Of a DNA stretch of 64,000 bases, positions 24,501-39,500 are shown piece by piece. The position numbers were made by a program, and so were the translations under genes. The DNA comes from Fragum whitleyi (Eukaryota; Mollusca; Bivalvia; Cardiida; Cardiidae), in assembly GCA_948146395.1 (NCBI GenBank), contig OX411559.1:3644501-3708500 (forward strand), read 5' to 3'. Numbering within the stretch: position 1 is the stretch's first letter; the number at the start of each line of letters is the position of its first letter. The notes under the pieces are model-generated. The model ran no database searches. It saw only the letters and a program-made list of their open reading frames with translations, and was not told the DNA's origin.

Positions 24501-27500
24501 TCCAGACCAAATTTCAGGATGATTGGGCTAAAAATACGGCCTCTAGAGATTCCACAAGGTAAATGTTGACGATGCACGACGGACAACGGACGACGGACAT
24601 CAAGTAACCCCAAAAGCACACCTTGAGCACTTCGTGCTCAGGTGAGCTAAAAATAATAAGGGCTTAATTCTTATATCTTCCATTGTCATCCACCTTGATA
24701 ATAAGGATAGCTCCTGTGATGGCTAATACTCATGCCGAGTTAACAGAAAATAACTTCAGACATAAAACCACCCCAAAAATTGCACTCGAGTCAACAAATC
24801 AACACGAAATTGTTAACTACCTAACTCTGCTATTCTCTTTTTTTTTATTCACAATGAACATGTCATAACGTTGGGTTTCTCACCACACTTAAGCCAGTTA
24901 TATCTGTCAAGTAAGAAGGTGAGAAAACTCCGCTTTTCTTTGGTTTTTAGATCGGCAAAAGTCACTTGCTCGCCTGCGAAAATTTCAGAGGGACAGATAT
25001 CCGGAGATTGTGTAATATGGACGTGGACCCTGTGAAATCGGCCCGGGTTCATTAGAATCTATTTCTATATTTACTTTTGCCTTCTTTTCGGGAGACCCGG
25101 CGAAAAGTTATAAATTGTCTTTGATTGCCTTTAATCTTAATCTATTCATGTAAACAAAGAATGGTTCCCGATTTATTGGATTTCCGATAATACAGCGCCG
25201 ATTATCATAACGCTGTGTGGGGTACCATAAAGATTTTTTTTTTTGGAATAGGCCAAAACAGCAGGTCGTCGCGGAACTCCGATTTTCGTCGATGTCGTAT
25301 TTTAAGATTCGGCGCGACGTAGGGCCCATCATTTTGATTTTTATTCGCAGTCTACAACTTTTTAGTTCTAATCACGCGGCCTTCGGCTTGGCAGAACCCT
25401 AACGCCGAATTTCAAAATAAACGATAAACCTGTCTGAATAAGGGAAGTCACTCCAAAAGACGATTGTACTAACTGCATTCCCTTTAAAAAACGGTCGCTG
25501 ACTACTTTCGATTTCGTGTTTAGTTTTCCGCGCCGTTCAAAATTATTTTTTTTTCCACGGAATTTTGATGTCCAAATTCGTAATACGGAAATATGGCTTT
25601 GAAATGGGAATTGTTCACAAAAATCTAGGCAGCTGGAATTCAGTCTGGTATTATTTTCGCGGGCTAAAAATCATTTATGGGTTTACTTTTTCACGCTCAT
25701 GGATTTATTCGAATTCGGTGTTGTGAGGATCCGATTGCCGGCGACGACTATATGAAAGTCAGACTTTCAGTCTGACTGCATAAAAAAAGATATTTTCAAA
25801 ATACAAATCAAACAACTTAGGTACATGGTCACCCTAGAAACATGCATGCCAAGTTTAATTGAAATTGAGCCCAGTCGTTTTAAATGAGATCATTTTAAAG
25901 TAACAATAAGCCCCACCCTACCACACCAATATTTATGGGGGTCAATAAAAATTTCTTGAACAACAAAGATACATGGTCACCCATGAAATATTCATGCCAA
26001 GAATCATTTAAATTGGCCCAATGGTTTGGGTGGGGAAGATTTTGTAAAGATTCTAAGTGAAAATAATCCATATTTGCAGGCCAATGGAATTTTCTTGAAC
26101 AACATACATACATGGTCACCCAAGTAACATTCACGCCCAATGGTTTGGGAGGAAATGAATTTTAAAGATTCTTAAGTGAAAATAGGCCTGGCCCTGCAAT
26201 ATCCATATTTGGGGGTCAATAAAATTTTCTTGAACAACTGAAGAACATGGTTACCAAGTAATATTCATCCCAAGTTTCATTGAAATCTGCCCCATGGTTT
26301 GGGGGGCATATATCTTTAAAGGTTTTAAATTGAAAATTAGCCCTGCCCTGTAACACCCATATTTTGGGTAAATCAAAATGTTTTTAACAACTAATGTACA
26401 TGGTCACCCAAAAAACATTCATGCCAATTCTCTTTGAAATAAGCCTAATGATTTGGAAGAAAAAGATTTTAAGATATTTTGAAGTGAAAATAAGCTCCGC
26501 CCTGCAATACTATAAGATGTTAAAGTGAAAATAAGCCCTGCTCTGCTACGCCCATTTTTTGTCACAAAAGGAACATTTCTATCACATTTCGTTAAAATCC
26601 CATCTGCCCATTGGTTTAGGAGGAGAAGATGTTTATAGAAAACTACGCAGACACAGATGCACACATGACCAACACCTTGGCTAGTGGAGCTAACAATCTT
26701 ATTTAAACAAGATGTTTGTTAAACATGAATACCCCCACAACTGCAATTTTTTGGAACGGTGGTTTGATACATGAATATGGAAATCCTAAAGTTAAGTCTT
26801 TTGATTGTCTAAAACTGCTGCTACATACCAATTTTCAACAGTAATTGTCTTACCAATCAAATGTTATACCTTATAGTAAAGTTTTTGTCATCTATGAGTG
26901 CCCTTAACTAAATGACCTTGACCTTGACTTTGTTATGCATGTGGGGGTCTTGTCATGAGCAATGCACATGTGAAATAAAAAGGCTAAATGACTTACCAAT
27001 CCAAAGTTATCACAAAAGTTAGTTTAAATTTTACAAAATCCAACCTTGAAAAAATGACATTGATCTCAAAACATGACCTTGAGGATGATTGTAATTTTTG
27101 AAAGGTTATGTCCAAGCAATGAACATGTGGAATATGAAGGCTTTATCACTAACCAATCTAAAGTAATGGCCAATGTAAAAATTTTTATGTTGAACAACAG
27201 TGACCTTGAGAAATGACCTTGACTTTTGTATTCACCAAAAGGTCTAGTCACAAACAATGCACATGTGAAATATCAAGGCTAAATGACTAACCAATCCAAA
27301 GTTATCGAAAAAGTTTGTTTGAATTTTACCAAATTCGACCTTGAAAAATGACCTTGATCTCATAACATGACCTTGAGCTTAGTATCAACAGAAAGGTCTT
27401 GTCCAAAGCAATCATCATGTGAAATACAAGGCTCTTATACTTACAAATAAAAAGTCATGGCCAATGTTAAAGTTTTTATATTGAAATATAGTGACCATGA

Positions 27501-30500
27501 AAAAAAAAGACCTTGACAGTTGACCTTGACTATAGTATTCACAGAAAAGGTCTTGCCACAAGCAATGTGTATGTGAAATATCAAGGCTGTATCGCTTCCC
27601 ATTCCAAAGATATGTCCAATGATAAAATTTGAATTCTTCACAAATTTAACTATGAAAATTGACCTTGAACTTGATATATGACCTTGAGCTTGGCATCAAC
27701 AGAAAGGTCTTATCCCAAGCAATTATCGTGTGAAATATGGAGGCCCTTTCACTTACCATTTAAAAGTTTTTGCCAATGTTAAAGTTTCTATGTTGAAAAA
27801 AGAGACCTTGAAAATATGACTTTAACCTTAACATATGACCTTGACTTTAGTATCCACAGAAAGGTTTTGTCACAAGCAATGTACAAGTGAATCAGCCTTA
27901 TTATAAAATTGTATCATCAGAACCAGTTAAGTTGTAAACAGAGTTAACATTATTTCACCTGTATTGGCATGCTGTCTCTATTGTAATTTCCTAGCTGTTC
28001 ATATCAACAGCTGCTAGATGTGTGTGTGTGTAGGGGGGACATTATACTAATATTTTACCTGTATTCACATGCTGTCTCTATAGTAATTTTCTAGCTGTTC
28101 TTAACAATGGTAGCTAGATGTGTGTGTGCGTGTGTGGGGGATTATGCTAATATTTCACATGTATTCACATGCTGTCTCTATAGTAATTTTCTAGCTGTTC
28201 ATATCAATGGTTGCTAGATGTGTGTGTGTGCATGTGTGTGGTAATATTTTACCTGTATTCTCATGCCGTATCTCTTCAGCGTATCTATAGCCATATCAAA
28301 GTTATCGTTATCACACAACACTTCCACAGCCTTATTGTAGTTCCCCAACTGTTCATAACATCGACTGCTTGCGATGGAACGATTCAATCTCTTGTATACA
28401 TCAGCTGCTCTCTCGTACTGAAAGAATTTATAAATATTCTGTTAGTTTGGTAACTTCGATCATTTAGATGGGCTTTAAAACCCCTTTTTCTTTATATATT
28501 GATGTCTCAGAGCGAAACAGTTGAAACTGCCTATAGGTTTATAGGCAGTTACAACTGGTTCGCACTGAGTCATCAATATATACAAAAAGTTCCTATCCTG
28601 AATCTAACAAGTAAAGCATCAATATTCAATTTAATACATGCCTCATGTATTCATCTGTGTGTACAACAGATAGTGGCAAATAGACAAATTTTTCTGACAA
28701 TTGAAGGAAGCATTTGCTTTTTTTCTTCTTTAAGATTATAAAATTTCCATACACTAAAAATTAAGCCTTTGCAAGGCATTTGCAGAAGTTTTTCATGTGC
28801 AAAATGCAAAGCGTCTGGCCAGCCTGTGCAGCTACATGGCCCTATAGATAGATAAGGTTTAAATCCCTCTTCAAGTGGTCAGCATAAATTCTTATTGCAT
28901 TGTGCATTTGTCTACACTGCTCAACATTTTTAACTCAGGCGCGTGTGAAATTGTTGGAATTATCAGGCAAAGGCATAATAGCTATATTCCACAACATTCC
29001 ATTTGGACTCTTCTTGAATTTTGTTTTTCTGTAATATGTAAATGATTGACATGCTAAGCAGTTACAGTGTTTTTGGAACCCAAGCTATATTGACTTTTAC
29101 ATTCAACATGAACAGATGTAATAGAGTAATTTCATTGATAGAAATCAACATAAATTGATTTTTTTTTTTTTGTATTCCCTGAAGTAAGTCAGTGAAGAGA
29201 AATCCAAACACAAGAGACTCTGGCAAGGACCTTGTAAACACCAACCCAACTCAGCTTTTGATTTGTTTATTTGTTTAAATGTAATTTATCACCTAGCAAT
29301 AGATTCCTGGTATTTCTCACACCAGCACTAGCAATATGTCCTTTCCTAGCCTCCAGCTGCTATCCCACATAGGTTTATTATTATCAACCCATTGGTGGAC
29401 AGAAAGGATGAGTTCCACCGTCCCAGATCGAACCCTGGTTCTCTAGATTGACAGTCTGCTGTGCTACCAACTGCACTTTGACAGCGGATTCCAGCTTCTG
29501 AAACAGCTCTTCAGCCAATCCACCTTTTCTAGTATCAGGTTCAGCATGGTAGGGGTTAAGATCTCTTTTTTTAACCTGTGATCCTTTAATCCTGTGACAC
29601 CTGAGAAACATTGTGGAAAAAAAAATAGCTTGTAACAAGCTACTTTTTGTTTTCCCCAATATTTTCTACCACAAAGGATGGTTTCATTTCAAATATCACC
29701 AATTGTTCAATATTGCCTCTCTCTCAAAGTCTTTCTCTCTCTCTCTCTCTGTCTCTCTCTCTCTCCATTTGAACTAGTTGACAATTTTGAAAATGGTAAA
29801 TTGTTGTGTAATTCAGAGACCCCAACCAAAGGATCCATAATAACCCACCTGTCCCAGCTTTTCAAACAGTCCGGCTGCCAGTTCACGCTCCCTGGCATTC
29901 TCTAGACAAATGGCAGCTTTACCAGGTCTGTTATAGTTGAGATTAATTAGACTCTCTTTTTTGTATTTTTCATAAAATTTTCTCAAGCAAGGAATCCACA
30001 TTAACTCACCTGTCCAAGCTTTTCAAACAGCTCAGCTGCCAGTTCACTCTCCCTGGCATTCTGTAGACAAATGGCAGCTTTACCAGGTCTGTTACAGTTG
30101 AGATACATCTCTGCTGCCTTCAGGAATTCACGTCTCATTTCTTTGGGATTGTCCTTCAATTTGGAGGCCTAATTAAGATTATAAAAACATTCAGAATTAC
30201 TTAAGACAGTGCAATAAAGGAAGTATCAAAAGCGCTGCCTCTATCTGCATGACACTCAAGACTGCTACCAGTTCACACTCCCTGGCATTCTGTAGACAAA
30301 TGGCAGCTTTACCAGGTCTGTTACAGTTGAGATACATCTCTGCAGCCTTCAGGAAATCATGTCTCATTTCTTTGGGATTGTCCTTCAATTTGGAGGCCTT
30401 AATAGGATTATAGATACTTTCAGGGCCCCAAGGTTTTAAAACTTTTCTCATTCTGAGAATATTCTCAAACTTGAAAATTAAATAAATGTATGAATATAAA

Positions 30501-33500
30501 AGATAATATTAATAAGTTGTCATTTATAACAACTTATAAATATTAACTTTAATATTCATACATTTATTACAAAATTGATACAGAATTAATACAGCTTAAA
30601 TCTCATTCTTTGAAATTTGAGTAAATTCTGATTTGAGCCTGAGAAAAGTTTTATAACCACTGGCCCAGAAAAATTTGAGAAAGTGCAGTAAAGGAAGTAA
30701 AAAAAGCGCTGCCTACAAGTGCATGATACTCAGCTGATAGGATCTAAGTAGGGGATATAAAATAGTCAAGGAGGTGGCAAATCATCTCATCTCTTTAGGA
30801 TTGTCCTTCAATTTGGAGGCCTAATTAAGATTATATTAAGATTATAAAAACTTTCAGAATAATTCAAGAAAGTGCAGTAAAGTAAGAAAAGCATGGCCTA
30901 CAAGTGCATGACACTCAGCTTATAGGATCTGAATAGGGGATAAAAAAAAGTCAACAAGGTGACAAATTGTCACAAGATACCCTTGTTACACTGCTGGGAG
31001 TCCAAGTATGAACAACAACAAAGGGGAATGACTCAAAAGTTAACTTCCAAATTTCAAGTCAATTGGATAAAAGGTGACAGAATTATGCTCCGGACAAACA
31101 TGTGGAGGCTTCCCTCCAGCAGGATACACAGACTCTAAACGCCAGTACCATCAGAGAAATCACAGAATGTCAAAGTTTTTGCAAGACAACAACAAGGAAG
31201 ACGACAGTTCAAGTCGATATATCAATACCTCTGGTTTTCTCCGAAAACAGCAGAAATAAAAATGCTGCTTTAAACCACTTTCAACATTAAGTGTCTTTAC
31301 TAATCAAAAGGTCGAGCAAATATTGAAGTTTCTGTCATAAATGAGTGACTTTCACCAAATGACCCTGACTTTGACTAATGACCTTGACATTGTCATGCAT
31401 GTGACGGCCTTGTCACAAGGAATGCACTTGTGAAATTTCAAGACTCTATGACTTACCAATCCAAAGTTACTGCTAATATTAGTTTTAATACAATAAATTG
31501 ACCTTGAATAAGACGTGTTTGTGAAACACAAATGCCCCCATAACAGCATTTTTGTCAAAATGATGACCTTGACCTATAAGCATGACCTTGACTTTGATAT
31601 CTATATGTATATCACTGAGATCTTTCATCATACTAAATATAAGCCTTGTTTCTTGAATAGGCTTGACAATATTGGCAATGTTAAGTTTTTTGGTTAACTT
31701 TTGCAGACAGACAGATGGATGGACATTCAGACAGATGGACAACAATAAAACAATATGCCCCTGATCTTTCAATAGGGGGCATAAAAATGACCTTGACTGA
31801 TGATCTTGAACTTGGTACCAACAGAAAAACCTTGGCCAGGGTAATCATCATGTGAAATATGAAGGCCATATCACATACCAATCAAAAGTTATAAAAAATG
31901 TCAAATGTTTTGCATTTTTTTTTTAAAATTTGACCTTGAAAAATGTCATTGACCTTGACTGATGACCTTGAACTTTGTACCAACAAAAAGTGCTTGTACA
32001 AGGCAATCATCATGTGAAATATGAAGGCTCTATCACTAACCATTCAAAAGTTATGCAAAATGTCAGTTTTTGCATATTTTCCCAAATTTTATCTTGGAAA
32101 ATGACCTTCACCTTGACTGATTACCTTGAATTTGGTACCAATAGAAAGTGCTTGTCCCAGACAATCATCATGTGAAATATAAAGGCCCTATCCCTTACCA
32201 TTCAAAAGTTATCCCAAAATGTCTAAGTTTTCGCATGAAGACAAGGACACCAAGACTAAAGCAATACTGCAGAATTTCTCCAAAACAGCCGAGCTAAAAA
32301 TTGGGATTGTTGAGGAAACTTTTTGCAAAATATAAGCATTGTCACTTCAATAAAGTTGCAGTTATGGGAAAATGTTAAGTTTCCAAGTTTAATTTTCACG
32401 GACAGACAGACAGCCACTGGAAAAACAATATATATTTATGTGGGGACATAAAAATAACCTTTAAAGTCAAATATAAATGAATCGTGTTATATATATATAT
32501 GACTTAAGGTAGTAGACCCGTAATAGTTCAGCAACATTTTGGATCTCAAGACTTTTCACAATATTAACCAAGGTTTCCTTACAAAAATCATTAGGAAACC
32601 TTTGTTAACACTGTTAAAGTTTATTACCCCAGAAATGTTGCCTAACTAACACAGATCCACTACCTTAATCGGAAAGTGCAAATACAGAATATAATTTGAA
32701 TTTTTACACTATTCCAGTCTTATCGCGGCAGCTGGAGCACCTAACGATGGATTCCTGGTATTTCTCAGACCAGTACTACCATCACATCCTTTCCTAGCCT
32801 CCAGCTGCTATCCAACATAGGTCTACAATTATCAACCCATTGGTGTTTGACAAATAGTCAGAAAGGAGGAGTGCCGCTGTCAGGGGATAATTACTGAATA
32901 TAGTTGGACATATAACATTAAAAGAAGACCAAGCTAGGGATCAACCTATCCAATTGAGCGCCCAACATATTTATCTACAAATCAGGCCCAGCTGTTTTGT
33001 GATTTCAGCAACATTGACATCTACGAACCTTCACTGCTTGGACATGAGCCAATGATATATTCTCCTTCTCTTTGTCGCCTGCCATACTAAAACATCTGGC
33101 TGCCACACTATAAAGCGAGTGCCTGGTGAAATCTTCACCACGTCGTATCCAGTCCTCGCTACTTGACTTTTCTGCAAACACAGTCTCTGCTAAACCTGAA
33201 ATTATGTAATGAAGGCAATAAGTTTCAGGAAAAAGTCCTAACTGTTCAAAGTTGCAGATAAAAACACAGGTTTTTTATCTGTCAATGGACATGTTGATAA
33301 TGAGAAATTTCCTTAATTGTCCAAGTTGAATTAGAGGTCAATTATCATAATATGAAATTTTTTAATAAATGTGACCCATCAAGCGAAAAGTGACCATCTG
33401 GGAACTCTGTAAGATAAATATTTGAAAAAGAGATTGGGTCAAACATAGGTCTACCAGAGGTCGCAAATCAAAATTTCTTTCACAGGAAGGTAAATTTATC

Positions 33501-36500
33501 ATTCTAGATTCAGACAAGATGCGTTTGTGAAACACAAATGCCCCCGTAACAGCAATCTCTCGATAAGGCAAAGGTTAAGTTTTCGGTTAAGTTTTTGGAC
33601 GGACGGGCAGACAGACGGACATGAGTAAAACAATATGCCCCCGATCTCTCGATACGGGGGCATAAAAATGAGCCAAGTGCGAAAAGTTTCAACTTAGTCA
33701 GTCTGCGCAATCTGTGCAGTCTGTCTGGAGCCAACACTTTACACACTACCCTGATGGTCCCTTTTCAAGTGACGGGTCACAAATATTCCTTGTGACATGA
33801 AAGAATATTACCAAACCCTGAGAATGTGCGCAAGGTCACGTTATAAAAGCATCTCTGTTGTTATCTTATACTTAATGTAGTATTTGGTATTGAATGCAAT
33901 CAATAATTTCCCCTTTTTTCCACAATATCTTCTATAATATAGGTTGGTTTCAATTCAAATTTTCTCTCAACATTTTTCCATTTGGATCAGTACAATATTT
34001 TGAAAAATAGGAAAGGGTTCAGTAATTTATGTCACTTACTTTCTTCATTAATTTCCGACACTGTCACTGATTTGACCAGCTTTTTAGCTCTAAAGAATTC
34101 AAACATGGGTGCTCGCTTCTCTAGGTCCTCATCAAATATCCAAACATTGACTCGAGCACGAGTCAAGGCTGTGTACAGATGCTTCAACTCTGAATTTAAC
34201 ACTTTGTGTAAGTTAGGATCAAACTCTAGAGGTCTTGGTCTGTTTGCTTCATTCAATACATCTTAAATAGAGAGTAATAATTAGAATGATCAAGGGTGTA
34301 TAGATAGAAAGACAAATTCAGGACTCTGCTTTTATTGTCCAACAAGCACTATAAAACAAAATTTACCCACAAAGTCTATAAAATCCACAGAAATTGTGTA
34401 TGTATCAATGGCAGGGACAACCTACCCTCATCAATTTCGACAAGGCTCCCCTCAGATCCACTGGTTTTTCTCTGTTCTCTTTTCTCAGTTTGTAATCGTT
34501 CTAAATAGTCAGTGACGACCCTCCATTCTTTTGTGGCCTGTAAGTTAGTAAGAAAATTATCAATGTGTTATAGTTCAAATATAAATGGTTTACAATTTGT
34601 TCACATATTTGATGTAATTAAAACACCCAGGCCAATGGGCCTACATAGGCCCGACTGTTATTTCTTGTATATTTTACATTGATTTAAATAACATTGAAAT
34701 GTTCCCTAAAGCAGACTGATTTAAGATTGCAAGTCCTGAGGCTTAGCTGTAACCTTCTAGGAACAAACACAAACGGTGGATATCTTTGCATGTCATTTCA
34801 AATGAGTTATAAATTTATCACTGTTGAACTCAAACTAAGCATTTTCAAGAATTCAAACCTAAAGTTTTGGGGCTGGCAAACTTGCTATGTCTGGACAAAG
34901 GAAGGGCTCTTTTATAATGAATTCTATATTTCTTGTTGGTTAGCAAAACATGGCAACATATTGAACGTTTTTGGGAAGCCCAAATGCATTTTATTGAAAG
35001 TAGATATAATGATATTTTTCAAGAGCTAACTGTAATTTTTAAGGTAGTAGACCCATATTAGTCTGTCAGCATTTCAACATCTTTCCGCTTGTGCTTATTT
35101 GAATTTCATTTCATTGAAGGGTTCTAATAGACCCCTGGGGTTGTATCAGAGCTTTAACAGTATTATGGTTCCACTATCTTAAGGATATTACAAAGCTTTT
35201 AGTCATTTCAAAGGTTTTAACAAGAGCACCGCCTACGGGTGCCTATGCTCGGCTGTAAGTGCTGGATGGTAAAAAAACTAATGGATGGTGAAAAAAACAA
35301 AGTAGACAAAGGGGCGTAATTTGCAGAAAATGTTTCAAAAGTTATCCCCCTTGAAAAAAAAGGTTGCCCTTTTGATGGTGAATAAGTGTGCCAAGTTTCA
35401 TGTGAATGCCTTCAGTAGAACCAGAGATATCACAAAAATGTCGAAGATTTTTGCATTTTTTTCACAAATTTGACCTTGAAAAATGACCTTGACCTTTACT
35501 GGTGACCTTGAACTTGGAACCAACAGAAAGTGCTTGTCCCAGGCAATCATCATGTGAAATATGAAGACCCTATCACTTTCCATTCAAAGTAATTTCAATA
35601 TGTCAAAGATTTTGCGTTTTTTTCACAAGTCTGACCTTAAAAAATGACCTTGACCTTGACAGATGACCTTGATCTTGGTACCAACAGAAAGGTCTTGTCC
35701 CAGGCGACCATCATGTGAAATATAAAGGCACTATCACTAACCATTTAAAAGTTATTGTAAAATGTCAAAGTTTTTGCATTTTTTATACAAATTTGACCTT
35801 GAAAAATGACCTTGACCTCGACTGATGACCTTAAATTTGGAACCAACAGAAAGTGCTTGTCCCAGGCAATCATCATGTGAAATATGAAGACTCTATCACT
35901 AAACATTCAAAAGTTATGGCAATTTGTCAAAATTTTTGCATTTTTTTCAAAAGTTTGACCTTTAAAAGTGACCTTGAACTTGACTAATGACCTTGAACTT
36001 GGTACCAACAGAAAGGTCTTGTCCCAGGCAATCATCATGTAGAATATGAAAGCCCTATCACTTACCATTCAAAAGTTATCACAAAATGTCAAAGTTTTCG
36101 CATGACGACGACAACGACGACAACAACGACAACAACGATGACACCAAGGCTATAGCAATTCCTCGGGTTTTCTCCGAAAACAGCCGAGCTAACAAAGCAA
36201 GGATAAAATTAAAGGGCCTTTAAAGGGAACCATTCATTAGTTTGACTTATAAGTCTACCTGTGAATCTTTGAAGAAGTTATATAGCAAAACATCATCAAA
36301 TTCAAGACCTTTGGCCTCGTAGATTGTTAGAACAAGACCTAGTCTCAGTTCTTCTGGAATGGTCTCTCTCGCAGTCTCATTCACAACTGAAATATAATTT
36401 ATTACTGGTTAATTGTTGCAACTGTCACATTTCTATAGTTATATTACAAAGTAGAACACATGTAAAGACACAACTTGTGTCCAGTCTCATAACATTCAAT

Positions 36501-39500
36501 TCTAAATCTCTGCCTTTACCTATAGTCTTACAGCTTTCTCTTCTCTACATAATGGAACAAATAGAGTGCCAAATTATTTCAGTCTTTCATTTGTGAAGAC
36601 TGATCGTTGCCTGTATTCTCTGTAAAAGCATGTATTTTAGCTCAGTATGACAAGTGTTTAGGCGAATAAGTGCTCATCCAGAACAAATTTAGAAAAACTT
36701 TCTATCAACACGGTTTATGTAATAAGAGCACACATCTAGTATTGCTAATTCAAACTAAGAATTAACCCTTGTCACGCTCAACCCAGAATATTCCTCCTTT
36801 GGCAGGAGCTATAGAGAAACATCAGTCTGCACATATGTGTAGTCTGATCTAAGTCTTTATCACCTAAATGGGCTAATTTCTCTTTTTAATTCAGGAAAGT
36901 TAAACAAGAGGCCCAAGAGGGCCTGTATTGCTTCACTGGCTTTAATAACCTAATACATTCACCCATATGCAATGCCCATATTTGAGGATCAATCAATATT
37001 TCTTGAACATTTAAAGTAAAGGGTCACCCAAGGAACATCCATGCCAAGTTTCATTAAAATCAGCCAAATGGTTTAGAAGGAGCCATATTTTTTTAAGATT
37101 TTAACGTGATTTAATGCCAGGCCCTGCCATAAACATGTTTGGAGGTCAATCAATTTTTTAAACAATTCAAGAAAAGGGTCACCCAAGGGACATCCATGCC
37201 AAGTTCCATTGAAATCAGTCCAATGGTTGAATAGGAGAAGATTTTTTAAGATTTTAACATGAAAAAAGCCCAATCCTGCCACGCCCATGTTTTGGGGTCA
37301 ATCAAAATTTCTTGAACAATTTAAGTAAAGGGTCACCCAAGGAACATCCATGCCAAGTTCCATTGAAGTCAACCCAATGGTTTTGGAGGAGAAGATTTTT
37401 TAAGATTTTATTGTAAAAAAATGCCCCATCCTGCCACATCCATATTTCGGGGTCAATCAAAATTTCTCAAACATTTTAAGTTAAGGGTCACCAATAGAAG
37501 ATCCATGCCAAATCTTATTGAAATCCACCCAATGGTTTGGAATGAAAGATTTCTAAAGATTTTAACATGTATTAATGCCCTGCCCTGCCAGGCCCATATT
37601 TGGGGGTCAATCAAAATTTCTTGAACAATTTAAGTAAAGGGTCACCCAAGGAACACCCATGCAAAGTTTCATTGAAATTGGCCCAGTGGTTTGAGAGGAG
37701 AAGAATATTAAAGATTTTATTATGAAAAAATGCCACGCCCATATTTGGGGGGGCAATCAAAATTTCTTTAATAATTTACTAAGAGGGTCACCTAAGGATC
37801 ATTTCTATGAAGTTTCGTTAAAATCCACACTTTGGTTTTGGAGGAGATGTTTAAAGAAAAAGTTAACCCATGGATGGACGGACTGCCAGATGGACGGACA
37901 GACACACAACAGACACTCCACCATGAAAATAGCTCGAGGAGCTAAAAAATGTATTTTCAAATTTTGATACTGACTGACAATTAGGGCATCCAGTGCTTTT
38001 AGCACTTTGATTTTATGGTTATTAAGCAAGGTATTTGTCTAGTCAGACAGCTTTATAAAGTTCATAAATACCCAAGATGGCCTGATGTGCACCAAACTCA
38101 ATGTGCGATGTTTTCCTTTTGTTTCCCTGTAGAAGCACAGCCAGGTCACTAAAACTGCATGACTCTAACAAGATAGGCTGGGGACCGTTAAACAATCCCT
38201 GGTCACGCTGTAGACGATCAAAAGACTCGGGAAAGAATTCCACCATTAGCTCTAGAACACTGCTGGCCAGAGACAAAATACCTGCGTGGGATCTGTAATT
38301 GTGGACTAGCTGATACACCTGTAATCAAGAGTCAATACATTGTATAAGGGAAGTGGAACCGTAATAAATCCAAAACATTTTTGAAGTCTTGATCTTTCCC
38401 AGTGTTATCAGGTTTCCTAATGAAATAATATTTGAGGACAATCAAAATTTCTAGTACAATCTATGTTCATCCATGGAACATTCATGCAAAGTTTCATTGA
38501 AATTGGTCCAATAATTTGGGAGGAGATTTTTAAAGACTTTATACTAGTCAAAATAAGCCCTGGCCTACCACACCCATATTTGGGATTAATCAAATTTTTT
38601 TTAACAACTTAAGAAGAGGGTCGGTCACCCAAGGAATATTTCTGCCAAGTTTCATTAAAATTGGCCAATTGGTTTAGGAGATGCTTTAAGAAAAAGTTTA
38701 CACATGCACACACAAATAAAGGACACATCCCCATACTGATTACCACTTGCATTTTTCTTACCATTTTCAAGGTAACTTCAAAGCTTCACTGAATGCTATG
38801 AGCTCATTCAAATATCTATCATACTAGTGTTATAAGACACACACTCACATAAAGGACACATCCCCGTACAATATAAACAAGAGGACCATGATGGTCCTAT
38901 ATCGCTCGCTTGAGTCTCTTTGATCACTTGGACATCACATCAATTAACAAGAGGACTATGATGGTCCTAGATTGCTCATCTGAGTCTCATTGACCACTAG
39001 GACATCAACTCATTTAATAGGCAGATGTCACAAAGGAGATAATTTCTACACCAAACCAAGTTTTATGAAGTTAGGGCCAAAATTTTGGCCTCTAGAGTTA
39101 TAACAAGAAAATTATCATTAAGACCCCCTTTCCTGTGATATGGCACGGATCTTTTCCATTTTCATTAGGGCTCATCCTTGTGACCTGATCAACATTCTGA
39201 ACAAGTTTCATGAAGATTGGTCCACATTTGTGGCCTCTAGAGCATAAACAAGAAAATTGTCATTAAGGCCCTTTTACCCATGACATGGCATGGATTCTTC
39301 TCATTTTCAATAGAGTTCATCCTTGTGACCTAGCCAACATTCTGACCAAGTTTCATGAAGATTGGGCCATATTTGTGGCCTCTAGAGCGTGAACAAGAAA
39401 ATTGTCATTAAGGCCCCTTTTCCTGTGATCTAGCATGGATCCTTCCTATTTTAAAAAATGGTTCATCCTTGTGACCTGGCCAACATTCTGACCAAGTTTC

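Noticed and set aside
21780..24560. CRISPR-like array
   Set aside because: Units of ~145 bp are tandem and degenerate without unique spacers, and the context is a eukaryotic intron.
29384..29659. 91-residue ORF near w18
   Set aside because: Mostly SINE-1 including its tRNA head. A short TPR-like part (LAEELFQKLES) may be an old exon trace but is too weak to annotate.
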